Shown in pieces: positions 1 through 9,066 of a DNA stretch of 64,000 bases (position 1 is the stretch's first letter; each line of letters starts with the position of its first letter). The stretch is from NCBI RefSeq assembly GCF_018294505.1, contig NC_057800.1, forward strand, positions 178,374,353-178,438,352. The letters are read 5' to 3'. Below the pieces are notes generated by a model. It saw only the letters and a list, made by a program, of their open reading frames with translations. It made no database searches and had not been told where the DNA came from. Source of the DNA: Triticum aestivum. Lineage: Eukaryota > Streptophyta > Magnoliopsida > Poales > Poaceae. A program made the position numbers and the translations under genes.

Positions 1-303
1 TCTGCAGGCAGCAAAGCCTCCCACATGGCGACATCCATTTCTTTCCAAAGCTCCTCAAGGCTGGGGGGGGGGGGGCTCGGCGGGCGGCGCGGCGTTCTCC
101 TCGTAGCTAGGAGCCGACGCAAACTCCGACGCGCGTGCTGGCGAGATTGGGAATGCCGACGCGTCCTCCTCGATGCGTCGCGGCAAGGAGTGGAACGCCG
201 ACGCGTCCTCCTCGACTAGTGGCGGCGAGGAACGGAACGACGACGCATGACTGTCCAGGCGGTGCAACGAGGGGCGTCTAGGGCTTGGGAGGGGCGATGC
301 CAT
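1..303 (-). CDS. 5' end of an unidentified gene, frame broken by a poly-G run
   Basis: A minus-strand frame starts at an ATG (301-303) and stays open to 55. It encodes about 14-residue imperfect repeats around the motif EEDASAF. Just upstream on the minus strand is a TATA-like box (TATAAATA, about 378-387). The frame ends at a TGA immediately after 13 consecutive C (plus-strand G run, about 63-75). With one base fewer in the run, the frame would continue toward the window edge through a Glu/Trp-rich stretch (SLEELWKEMD...). I infer a real gene running off the left edge, with either a sequencing slip or a true frameshift in the homopolymer. The product is not recognised. Confidence 0.4.
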
Positions 304-375
304 GTTGGTCGATGTGAGAGGGAGGGGGAGGAGATAGCGATGAATGTGAGCGTTCTTCCGAATGTCGTGGGAGGC

Positions 376-390
376 GCAGTATTTATAGTG
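376..390 (-). promoter_or_regulatory. TATA-like box of the left-edge gene
   Basis: The minus strand reads CTATAAATACTG about 75 bases upstream of the ATG at 303. That spacing fits a TATA box plus a short 5' leader. The call depends on the downstream frame being a gene. Confidence 0.35.
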
Positions 391-565
391 AGCAATGGCA
401 CACTTATGTAAGATATGGACTGAGTTGCACTAACTTAACTGTAGGTCCAGTTGCGTTGCTGACATGTGTGCCAGACCCCTGTTGGGCCCATATGTCAGTG
501 ACCCAATGCACCTGCAGTTAAGTAATTGAAGCAGCGTCCCGGAAGATATGTTGCTTGATTAACGT

Positions 566-826
566 AATAGCTACTCCCATCACATGCTCAGATTTCAAGG
601 TGCATTAATTCATTGCATGCGAGGATTATGATAAACTTGACCAATGCATGTACTTCATGCATGCATGCATTCCAATTAATGCATTGGTAAATACAATTCT
701 TTGAGAAAAATGAGCGCATTAATTGAGTGCTTTTACAAACCATGAAAATTATTCCACCACTCATCATCTACCTTGGTTGGTGAGATTTTTGAATTGAGCC
801 CTATAAACCGGAAAGGAGGTAGTATG
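566..826. mobile_element. Mariner/Stowaway-type MITE, copy A
   Basis: The right terminus, read on the minus strand, is CTACCTCCTTTCCGGTTTAT followed by AGGGCTCA. This is a Stowaway/mariner-type end. The left side starts near CTACTCCC. A second diverged copy lies at 1119-1437. Both carry the shared blocks TTTCAAGGTGCA and CATGCATTGGTAAA. There is no coding capacity. Confidence 0.55.
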
Positions 827-1118
827 TGGGCATATTTGTTGGAGTAAATTACGGGGGAGGGAAGGGGTGGAAATATTGTTGGTCACAACAGATTGGACGA
901 GCGCGGGGGAGGAGAGTCATGCATGCAGATTTTTTTCCACATGGGGTGGAGTGGTGGGACCGCCGGAGGGAGAAGGAGAGTCTGGCAGGCATATTGTTTC
1001 CACACATGGAGAGGAAAATATTTGGAATTGAACTGGCTTCCTGCAGGTATGGGGAACGGTGTATAATAAGTCTCATCTTGCATGTCGGGCTAGGTATAGT
1101 CTCAAGTCAATAAAACAT
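827..1118. other. Spacer between two MITE copies
   Basis: This stretch holds overlapping short frames on both strands with no recognisable domain, GGGG-rich patches and no repeat that I could assign. I see no supported gene. Confidence 0.4.
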
Positions 1119-1437
1119 ACACTCCCCACACATGTTCATATTTCAAGGTGCACTAAATTATTGCATGTGATGATTAAGGTTGGCCATAATGGTGGTATCT
1201 TAGCCGGTATCATGCACACAGGAATAGCAAACATGCTGATGTGGCAAAGAATTAAAGAAGAGAGGGGGGTTAGAGTAACTAGTGTTCATGCATGCATTGG
1301 TAAACACATTTTTTGTGAAGAATGACAGCATTAGTTGAGTACTTTTACAGACTACAAAAACTATTCCACCGCCTCTATCTTGCTAAGAGTAGGTGAATTT
1401 TTTGAATCGAGCCCTTTAAACTAGAAGGGAGGTAGTA
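1119..1437. mobile_element. Mariner/Stowaway-type MITE, copy B, with an internal insertion
   Basis: This is the second copy of the element at 566-826, with the same right end (GAGCCCTTTAAACTAGAAGG then GAGGTAGTA). The middle, about 1175-1290, is extra sequence absent from copy A (GGTTGGCCATAATGGTGGTA through GGGGTTAGAGTAAC). It looks like a separate small element nested inside. Confidence 0.5.
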
Positions 1438-1514
1438 GTACTCTAATAGCTCTTGTTGTGATGACAAGATAGGACATGGCACGCACCTGGACGGAGGAAC
1501 TAGTAGTCTGCATT

Positions 1515-1739
1515 ATGCATTTAAGTTTTGTCTGAAGTCAATGTACCTCTACTTTGACCAAACTTATAGAAAAATGTATCAACATTCACAATGTCAAATC
1601 AATATTTTTATACTCATTATAAAAAGTAGTTCTTATACTCATTATAATCAGTATTGTAGATATTGATATTTTTAGTATAAATTTGGTCAAACACTTTGCA
1701 AACGGTTGACAGAAGTAAAAAAGGACCAGAGGGAGTATT
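1515..1739. mobile_element. Degenerate Stowaway-like MITE
   Basis: Inverted segments of the type TTTGACCAAACTTATAGAAAAA (left) and TTTTTAGTATAAATTTGGTCAAA (right) flank an AT-rich centre. The right end is GAGGGAGTA. This matches the common grass Stowaway structure; the left terminus has decayed. Confidence 0.6.
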
Positions 1740-2142
1740 ATGCATGCTGAGTAGGAAAAAATTGCTCATTTATAGCCGGTCGAAGTCTCAAAGGGCGCGA
1801 CCGCGCGAGGGAGGCGAAGGTCGTGGGAGGCGCGACGGTTGACGGAATTCAGTGAAGTTACCCACGCGCCGGCATGGCGTGCGAACAGGCAGAAGCTATA
1901 CCGTCGGGCCTACGATATGGGTCTAGTAGACATGACATCTAGTGGGTCCCGCATAGTTCTCGAGAACTCTTTGGGGGCTTGCAGCCGTTTATCCACCGGG
2001 TAATCCAGCAACCCCACGTCGTTCGCACGCCCTACTCGTCCCCCTCTTCTACTAGTACAGTACCTTACAACAGTTCGCTCCCAGTCGTCCCGTCCTTTCA
2101 CATTACACCAGTTCAACTTCTCCTAACCCTCCTCCAAAATCC
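1740..2142 (+). promoter_or_regulatory. Upstream region of the DEDDy exonuclease gene
   Basis: About 400 bases between a MITE end and the exonuclease ATG. The last 110 bases are C- and T-rich (CCCCTCTTCTACTAG onward), as expected for a grass 5' leader. No convincing TATA box is visible. The GC-rich stretch near 1795-1870 has no recognisable motif. Confidence 0.3.
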
Positions 2143-2865
2143 ATGGCCTCCCAAATCTCCATGGTTGCCGCTGAGTACCAGGTTAGAGCCATCACCGGAG
2201 ATGAGTTCATCGTCATCTACACACGTGGATCCGCAATGGTGAAAGCATGCCTTGCTCGCTTCCTACGCATGTTCAGCAGTTCAACGGATGAGTGGGTCGC
2301 TGGGCTAGATGTTGAGTACACCACAGTCCTCCAAAAAGAGAAGATTCTAAAGGAGGCGGAGAAGAAGAAGCCCGCCGTGATCCAGGTTTGCGTACATAAC
2401 GTGTGCTTGGTCTACCACATATGCCATGACGATGTTGAGTGCCAGGATTTTAAGAACTTCCTCAAGGACGAAAGAGTGAAATTCGTTACTATAGACTTTA
2501 GGAACGACAGGGATATCTTGGGTCGGATGGGCCTCTTTGTAGGCCAGCCCTTCAATCTCCAGAAGGCAAGCCTGGTGTCCTCCTCTCAGCCTTCAATGAT
2601 GACCCTGGCAGCAGCCATGATTGATCCTTCGTATGCTAAAATGAAGAAACCTCACCACGAGTTTCATCATGCATGGGAGTCGAAGACATTAGATGAAGAT
2701 CACATCATGTACACAGCAATGGATGCCTACCTTTGTTTAAATATCTACAAGGGTTGGATGAAGAAGCAGAGCCCAGTGTCCGGTTCAAGCAAAGAAGCAT
2801 CGGTGAAGAGGAAGAGGAAGAGGGACGAGGACGAAGTCGAGGACATGGACTCGGACTCCGAGTAG
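2143..2865 (+). CDS. 3'-5' exonuclease, DEDDy (WRN-exonuclease-like)
   Basis: This single uninterrupted exon encodes 240 residues. The three exonuclease motifs are visible: Exo I DVE (D56, E58) in GLDVEYT, a probable Exo II Asp near 124 (RNDRDIL), and Exo III Y190-x3-D194 (YTAMDAY). That is the DEDDy pattern of the WRN-exonuclease/RNase D fold, which hydrolyses nucleic acids from the 3' end using two metal ions. The C-terminus (about 218-240) is basic (KRKRKR) and then strongly acidic; the basic run could be a nuclear localisation signal. Size fits the short plant-specific members that lack a helicase domain. The start is the first ATG, in a good context (CCATGG), with no in-frame ATG upstream. 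No signal peptide is seen. Neighbours are MITEs only. The exact biological substrate cannot be read from sequence. Confidence 0.85.
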   Translation: MASQISMVAAEYQVRAITGDEFIVIYTRGSAMVKACLARFLRMFSSSTDEWVAGLDVEYTTVLQKEKILKEAEKKKPAVIQVCVHNVCLVYHICHDDVECQDFKNFLKDERVKFVTIDFRNDRDILGRMGLFVGQPFNLQKASLVSSSQPSMMTLAAAMIDPSYAKMKKPHHEFHHAWESKTLDEDHIMYTAMDAYLCLNIYKGWMKKQSPVSGSSKEASVKRKRKRDEDEVEDMDSDSE

Positions 2866-3028
2866 GTGGCAGTGCCGTCGCTCATGCTGGTTCTACTGCA
2901 GTGTCAATCGGACTAGTTGCTTAGTTTATTTTCAAGGGTGTGTTGTGCTGAGGCCCCAGTAGAACTATGTTTATGTTATTTCTCATTATTTGAACTCTTT
3001 AGTACGTACAGTAGTACTAGTACTATGT

Positions 3029-3290
3029 CTCCCTCTGTTCCTATAAGTAGTGTGTATAAGTTTTTTTAGGAAAATTCCGATTTATAGTGCGCATTGGAAG
3101 CCATCTTGTACTTTGGACCCAAATAGCCTTGCACGGCAGCGCACATGCAGCCTCCTTGCTTGTTGCTTCTGCCGAACTGCAACAGCACATGGCCTGGGTG
3201 GGGGTATTCTGCGTCCAAGCTGCAACCTCCAGCTCACGTGTTGGTATGTGTGCCTATAACTATGCGCACTATATATTGGAATGAAGGGAG
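3029..3290. mobile_element. Stowaway MITE with TA target duplication
   Basis: The left terminus is CTCCCTCTGTTCCTATAAGTAG. The right terminus, read on the minus strand, is CTCCCTTCATTCCAATATAT. TA follows the right end at 3291-3292; the left flank is degenerate. It lies in the 3' flank of the exonuclease gene, about 160 bases past its stop codon. Confidence 0.7.
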
Positions 3291-3372
3291 TACTATTGTT
3301 CTTCTTGCAGTTGGTACTACTGCTCGTATCTTCGTGTTCCTACTGTACTTAATACATTTGTACTAGTAGTAT

Positions 3373-3730
3373 AATTTGGGTCAGTCAATTTGTGAAAGAA
3401 GTTCGACGGAGTGAAGGAAGAAGACGGCAGAGAAGCTACCCCAGTATCTATATTAGGGTGGCAGGGTGCCCATGATCTATCTTATAAGTGTTGGGTGTGG
3501 AATGCAGTCCGCCGGAAAAAATGGATCGTGCCCGGGGTTAAACGAATGGCGGGGGTGGGGGAGCATGGCGGTGGCAGGCAGTTCAGGGGAGGGCGCGGCG
3601 GCGGCGGCAGGCGGTTAGGCGTGTGGCGGGCTGAGAAGATGAACCGTGCATCAATTTCGGAGGTTGAAGAAGCCCTTCTAGCCATCCATGTTGCATCAAA
3701 CGGCTCACAAAAGTCGACTGACCCAAATTG
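3373..3730. mobile_element. TIR element with ATTTGGGTCAGTC ends, copy 1
   Basis: The left end reads ATTTGGGTCAGTC (from 3374). The right end reads GACTGACCCAAAT (3718-3729 region), its perfect inverted repeat. The same ends bound another element at 26244-26529. The interior is GC-rich with no transposase. The superfamily is unclear because no clean target duplication is visible. Confidence 0.6.
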
Positions 3731-4500
3731 CTCCTTTAGATTGCAGGATCCATGTGGCATTCAAGGTCTCGATGGTAGATTCCGCGTCCGCGCCCGGTTT
3801 GCGGGCTCGACGCGCGCGTGACCAGCTTCCGCCGCGACAGCCACCATGCGCGCCTCCTCCGCGCGGGCGGAGACGACAATGACACGCTAGTTCCTCCTCG
3901 CCGGCATGCTGGAGCACGCGCTCGTCCTCCTCTTTGTATGTTGTGTGCATAGACGCGGCTCCACCAGCTGCTCGCATGCTTGGCAGCACGGCAGCATCAC
4001 GAGGAGGGACTGCAGACGACGTGAGAGGGCGAGCCTTCGGCTTCATGGCACAGGGATGGCGGTGACACGGCGGTGATGGGCGAGAAATTGTTGGCCGGAG
4101 CAGGCGGGCGCCGGCATGCGCAACGGCGCTGGCGGCATATTGATGAGTGCGCGTATGGGAGCTTAGTTTAGTTTTATATATGGTTGTTCAAACTTAAAAG
4201 AAAACCATACTAGTACACGTAAACATTAGGCTTAGGCAGCGCTTTTATTAGTTACCACAGCCACGATACGGAATCCTGTGCAAGCGCGTGAACCGCAGCC
4301 GAGCGGTCGATCGAACGGTGTGTCACCGTGTCGCGCTCGAAGGACATCCACCAAACCTTTTTGTGTGTGTGAAAACAATCCACGAATATTACTGAACTTG
4401 TTTTTCCTGGAAAAGTTCTTGACGCTACAAATATTTCCATATATTTGAATTTAGCTCCAGTTCGTGTTTATTTGGATTTGGACGATTCAGGTGCGCCCTA
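3731..4500. other. Unassigned GC-rich then AT-rich sequence
   Basis: The stretch 3770-4130 is very GC-rich. It carries minus- and plus-strand open frames of about 110-135 codons without recognisable domains, possibly a decayed gene fragment. The stretch 4150-4500 is unremarkable intergenic DNA. Confidence 0.3.
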
Positions 4501-4711
4501 GTTTTTTTTTTAACACTAATTTTTTTGTGTGACTGAGAGAGAACGTGTGTATGTGTCCATATGTGTGTTGTGGCGGAAGGGCAATGTGGAGACAGTGTGC
4601 GTGTGATAGAGACATGGAGAGGTGTGAATGTGCAAATGATCATGCATGAGTGATACATAGACAGATGCCGTTATGTTGTGTATACATGAGAGAACAGTCT
4701 TCTATTTTACT

Positions 4712-4742
<31 letters not shown>

Positions 4743-5600
4743 CATCCGTAACACAACAACCATCTCTCTCGGTTCGTCCGTCCCTCGCATGATCGCATGT
4801 AACACATGCATCAACGCGCACATTTTGACACCCTCACCCGACCCCTGCCCACCTCAAGGCCCGCATATCGCTCTCTATATCGCACGCACAATCTCTTTGT
4901 GAATACCCTGTTTAGAATGTAGCTTTCCGTCACATACACACACATTTCTCTCCTTAGGTTTATTTTCTCTCAATATCTGACACACACACACACACAGCAC
5001 ACAGCACACACACGCACCCTTCCCCGAGCACACAATTCATCCCCATCCAAGGTTATATGGCGACCACTCCCGCTTGTGCTTCTCTGCAACCCAGCATGCA
5101 CAACACCTCAATCTTCAAAGTGGGCATTGAGGAGATCGAAGACGGCGACCACACTGCGCTACAGAATGCGGGGCCATTTGGAAGCTGGATGATGTGACGA
5201 CGGCTGACTGACTCCTCCCCCCACCCTCTCTCTCGCACAAAATTACCAATCCCTCTCTCCCCCGCACAAATTTTTCAATCCCTCAACCCATGAGATCCTT
5301 CCCCTCTCATCCATGTTTTTCCAGCTCTCTCATCAAACCTGTTGTCTCTTCTCCTTCCACGTGTACAGAATCCGTATGCACACGCATCTCACGTATATTA
5401 CATGTCTCCATCTTTCTCACAGACCTAACTTCTTACTCTCTCTTTCTCTCTCTATATCTCTCTCTGTTTTGTTAGGTTTGTCTCCTACTCTCTCGTCCAC
5501 ATACATACAATCTTTCCTGCCCTATCTGCTCCATCTTCGCAAGCTCTCTCTCCATGTTTCATTCACACATTGGGATACATTCAAAATGTTGCTTGTATAA
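4500..5600. repeat. Microsatellite-rich low-complexity region
   Basis: Clusters of GT/GA repeats (about 4710-4740), CA repeats (about 4980-5010) and CT repeats (about 5440-5466) are scattered through pyrimidine-rich DNA. Open frames here are low-complexity Ser/Leu-rich products and are not supported as genes. A similar region lies at 24020-24620. Confidence 0.6.
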
Positions 5601-5861
5601 TGGTTGATGTAGAGTTATTGTTGGTTTTGTTGCATCCTACAAAGTAATAACTATGGAATGCATTTTGATTTTCATTTGACAGGGATTATGTGAGTTTGAG
5701 CATGTTGTGAAGTACTATAGACCTCGTATACATATTGGAATTCGACAATGATTGTAACTATTGAATTGTATAGACCATTACATTCGAAGTCAGTAGCCTA
5801 ATATATTTATTTCACAATTTCAACAAATTATTAATTCACTACATACTAAGAAAACAAATGT

Positions 5862-6112
5862 GTACACCCTTCGTTTTTATTTAAGTCCGCGTATTAGCAT
5901 TGGTCAAAGTCAAGTTTCGTAAACTCTCAGAAAGCTTATAACAAAAAATATTAGCATATACAATAACAAATAAATATCATTAGATTCATTATTGAATGTA
6001 CTGTCACATCATACATATCTGTTATGGTAAATGTTTATATTTTTCTATAAACTTGGTCAAACTTTAGGAAGTTTGACCTCGGTCAAACCTAATATGCAGA
6101 GTTTACTAGTAC
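5862..6112. mobile_element. Stowaway-like MITE
   Basis: It begins TACACCCTTCGTTTTTATTTAA and contains the conserved subterminal TTGGTCAAAGTCAAGTTT. It ends with the inverse GGTCAAACTTTAGGAAGTTTGACC. This is the typical grass Stowaway body with a decayed right terminus. Confidence 0.6.
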
Positions 6113-6868
6113 TACTCGCTAGTTGCTTAGCTGAATCACCCAACACGCCGCACGGGGAGTTAAGTGTCACAAAATTTTGAGGTCAGCGGGAAAATCTCCC
6201 ACGACCCTGATTCGAGCAGTGGGAAGTTACCATCATAGCCTTCGGAACAGGACTATGGATGACGATTGGTAGGGGGCTGTTTTCGTAACTTCAGGTTCAC
6301 CCTACCCAGCCAACCCCACCCCGGCACCCAGAGTAGTACACCTGAATACTCCCCATTTTCTATCCCCATCGCAAAATAGACTTCTCCATGGCACCGTAGC
6401 CTTCGTGCACCGTAGCGCATCTGCCTCATCGATGACCTCGTACGCCTCACTGGAGCCGGTCCACCGTCGTCGTCGTACATGGAGCCTCTTCCCTTGCACC
6501 GTCTTACACGGTCTCGGATCTGCTTCCCGAAAGCCGATGCCAAGCGCAGAAGCACCACCATCGTGGACAATGAACTGACTCTCGTTGCCGACCATGACTC
6601 ACAGAGGCCACCGCGACCATCGTTCTCCTCCTCAATTGGTAATGTGTGTATTGAATCACTTAGCAGTACATGTGAAGTCCCAATTTTGTTTATACCTACC
6701 CTTCAAATTTCCTAGGTGCTATTGTTCCCTTAAAAGTAATTGGTTATAGCCTCCATTGTCCAACAGAATATCATCTTGTAATTGTGTGTCGCTCCTGTAT
6801 CGCGCTGTGCTTGGGTAGGTTTTTCATCTGCAACCAGTAGTGTGGCAAATGATGGAAAGTTTTTTAGA
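6113..6868. other. Intergenic sequence without a supported gene
   Basis: Overlapping frames of 78-105 codons on both strands (6253-6715) show no recognisable domain. The stretch may be a decayed exon because the GC content rises near 6370-6620, but nothing allows a call. Confidence 0.3.
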
Positions 6869-7100
6869 ACTAGCAAGATGCCCATGCGTTGCACGCATCA
6901 AGATGCATTTGTATGAGTAGTTTATCTTGTGGGAGAGAAGGATGAATGAGGGAAGGCCTTATTTGCAAATATGGAGAGGGGTGTGGGTATCATTTTGCAA
7001 AATTGCCATTGTTTCCTTCGTATCTATCAGATATAAATCGGACGGCCTATATTGCAGGATGGCAGGCACACCATCATCACCAACTCTGTTTTTATAAGAA
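6869..7100. mobile_element. Single arm of a foldback element (ACTAGCAAGATG terminus)
   Basis: It starts ACTAGCAAGATGCCCATGCG and runs to the (A/T)-rich CTGTTTTTATAAG. It matches each arm of the inverted repeat at 23579-24014. The second arm is absent here; AP2-pseudogene DNA follows instead. Confidence 0.65.
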
Positions 7101-7261
7101 AAGAAAAGAAATTAGAGAGTAGAGAAGTAGAGATAAATATTAAATATAAAATAAATATAACAGTAGAGAAGAGAGTAGAGATAGCAGAGATGATGGGAAA
7201 GGATTGCGCGCGGGGGGGAAGCGGCCACACGTGCGCTAGTTTTGGCGCGCGGCGTCTGGCG

Positions 7262-7274
7262 CGCTTTATAAAAT
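7262..7274 (+). promoter_or_regulatory. TATA-like box ahead of the AP2-like pseudogene
   Basis: CTTTATAAAATC lies about 30 bases before the first in-frame ATG of the AP2-like frame. It is probably the remnant promoter of that gene. Confidence 0.35.
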
Positions 7275-7295
7275 CCAAAGCCCTCCCACCGCTCT

Positions 7296-7949
7296 GTGCC
7301 TTGCCACCGCTCTCTCCCCGCTCTGTGCCTCACCACCGCTCTCTCCCCGCTCTTTCTCGCCTCGCCGCCGCCGCATCACCGGGAAACTTGGGGATACCGT
7401 AGTGTTCGCACGCGCCCCTCTGACGGCTTCTCCACTGAGATCCGGTTTCACAGGATGCGCCTCGGCCTCGGCAATTTCGACACCGCCAACGAGGCTGCCT
7501 GCCCATACGATGCGGCAGCGTGGCGCCTCCAGTGGCCTCATATAACATTGAACTTCCCCAACATGCCGACGTGGGAGCGGGTACAGGAGCTCGCGCCTCT
7601 GCCGCGGCTTATCACCAATGAGGATCGTCACGACAACCGGAGGCGGGAGCACCGTCTCGGCATCGCCGAGATGGACAAGGAAGCCATCGCGCTGTGGCAC
7701 CAACGCTTCCCGTAGGACATCATCAACAAGCGCGAGTTCTACGTGCAAAGGAGGGAGGAGAGGGATAAGAGGAGGGCGGAGCGAGCCGCCTATCACGAGG
7801 ACAAGCGTAGGCGAAAAGCGGACGCTCAATTCAACATGAGGCTAGGAGCAGCGTCGCCCTAGGAATCCGACGACGATCGGTATCTTCCCGCCTATAGTCA
7901 GACGTCGGAGGAGGACATCACCGAGGAGGAGTCGGACGACGAGGAGTAG
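7296..7949 (+). pseudogene. AP2/ERF-domain protein, pseudogene
   Basis: Residues about 34-88 of this frame follow the AP2/ERF DNA-binding pattern: YR-VR-RP, F-TEIR, LGLG-FDTA-EAA, YDAAAWRL and NFP. Conserved positions are changed, for example S for G in YRG and CP for RA before YDAAA. The C-terminal part is a charged helix rich in Glu and Arg, then an acidic tail ending SEEDITEEESDDEE. In-frame stops occur at 7713-7715 and near 7860, so the protein is interrupted. AP2-like proteins with this helical and acidic tail are, as I recall, expanded in Triticeae. It lies between a half foldback element and a retrotransposon, which suggests it was hitch-hiking in or disrupted by repeats. Confidence 0.7.
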
Positions 7950-8032
7950 TTGAATAATCCATTTTTTTATCTATCTATGCTGAGAACTATCCTCTACTCT
8001 CTAGTCCCTACTCTCTATCTCTACTTCTTGAT

Positions 8033-8037
8033 CTCAG
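8033..8037. repeat. Target-site duplication, left (CTCAG)
   Basis: CTCAG precedes the 5' LTR; CTCGG follows the 3' LTR at 21220-21224. Four of five bases match, consistent with an old insertion. Confidence 0.55.
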
Positions 8038-8979
8038 TGTCGGCGTACTGGGAACCAGGGTACCCAGACTTGCCTGTCTGCGGCCCACGTCGCGTTCCTG
8101 GTACGGCCCGGTAGGGCCCAGCTGATCGACCATCTGCTCAAGACCCTCACGAGGGGGCCAACCCTCGCGAGGAGAACGACCAAGACCTCCTCAGGGAGCG
8201 GCCTCACCTAGGTTGCTCCGGAGGGGCGAAAGACCTCTCCCTAGAGTGGCCTCGGCTAGGCTGCTTCGGGAGGGTGGAGATCTCAAGGCAAGGGCTGCCT
8301 CAGGAGGAGGCAGTGACGCAAGCCATGACGAACCGTGCCAACGGGTGCCAGCGCGCGCCAGTGGGTGCAGTTTCCATATCGGTGCAAAGGAGACCGCACA
8401 GGCGCAGGTTTCCCCTTTGGTGCAACAAGACCAAAGACCGCAAGGACGGCAGGAAGGATGTCATCGCCGAGCCCACCACCGCGTTACCGCCTGCCCTCTT
8501 TGCAGGCGAAGACCACCTTTTGTCAGGATAGGAGCATCCTTGTGTTCCCGCTCAAATGGCCATTGTGGGATTCCCTTCCCGCCTAAACATTTCGGGGGAA
8601 GAGGACCCTGGCTGCCTATATAAGTAGCTAGGGTTCCATCATAGAGGGGATCGACCCATTGGGACTTAGACTAGCAAAGGAGCAAGAACATCCGCCTCCT
8701 CACCCTTCTTGAGCTCGCCTCCTGAGCTCAGGAAACCACTGTACTTGTTCATACTCGAGCCCTCGCGAGGCCAATCCACTAAAGCAGGACGTAGGGTTTT
8801 ACATCGCAAGGTGGCCTGAACCTGGGTAAACTCTTGTGTGCTCTACTTGTTTGCTTGCTTGCATTCCATTCCCACCACCAGGAGAAGAGCGAGGCACTAG
8901 GTAGATGTGTAGTGGGAGAGATCTTCGTCACGCCCCTGTGTTCGAATCTTAAGGGTTTTGCAGAGCCCGAAATCTGACA
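8038..8979 (+). repeat. 5' LTR of the 8038-21219 element
   Basis: Starts TGTCGGCGTACTGGGAACC and ends AATCTGACA. It matches 20257-21219 along its whole length except for about 20 extra bases in the 3' copy near 20630. It contains several CCCTCGCGAGG-type palindromes and a TATA box (TATATAAG, about 8616-8623). Confidence 0.9.
8616..8623 (+). promoter_or_regulatory. LTR TATA box
   Basis: CCTATATAAGTAGC lies in the 5' LTR; the same sequence is in the 3' LTR near 20856. It is the likely core promoter of the retroelement. Confidence 0.5.
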
Positions 8980-9066
8980 TTTGGCGCGCCAGGTAGGGGG
9001 CGTGTCGGAATCTCGCTTCTCCGACGACCTCGCTCCGCTCTTCTCCGTCGACCTCGTTTCACCGCC

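Noticed and set aside
3411..4046. ORFs of 113-136 codons on both strands as genes
   Set aside because: GC-rich frames overlap on opposite strands, no domain is recognisable, and part lies inside a TIR element.
7266..7829. 187-codon minus-strand ORF
   Set aside because: It is the antisense shadow of the AP2-like frame, which carries the recognisable domain.
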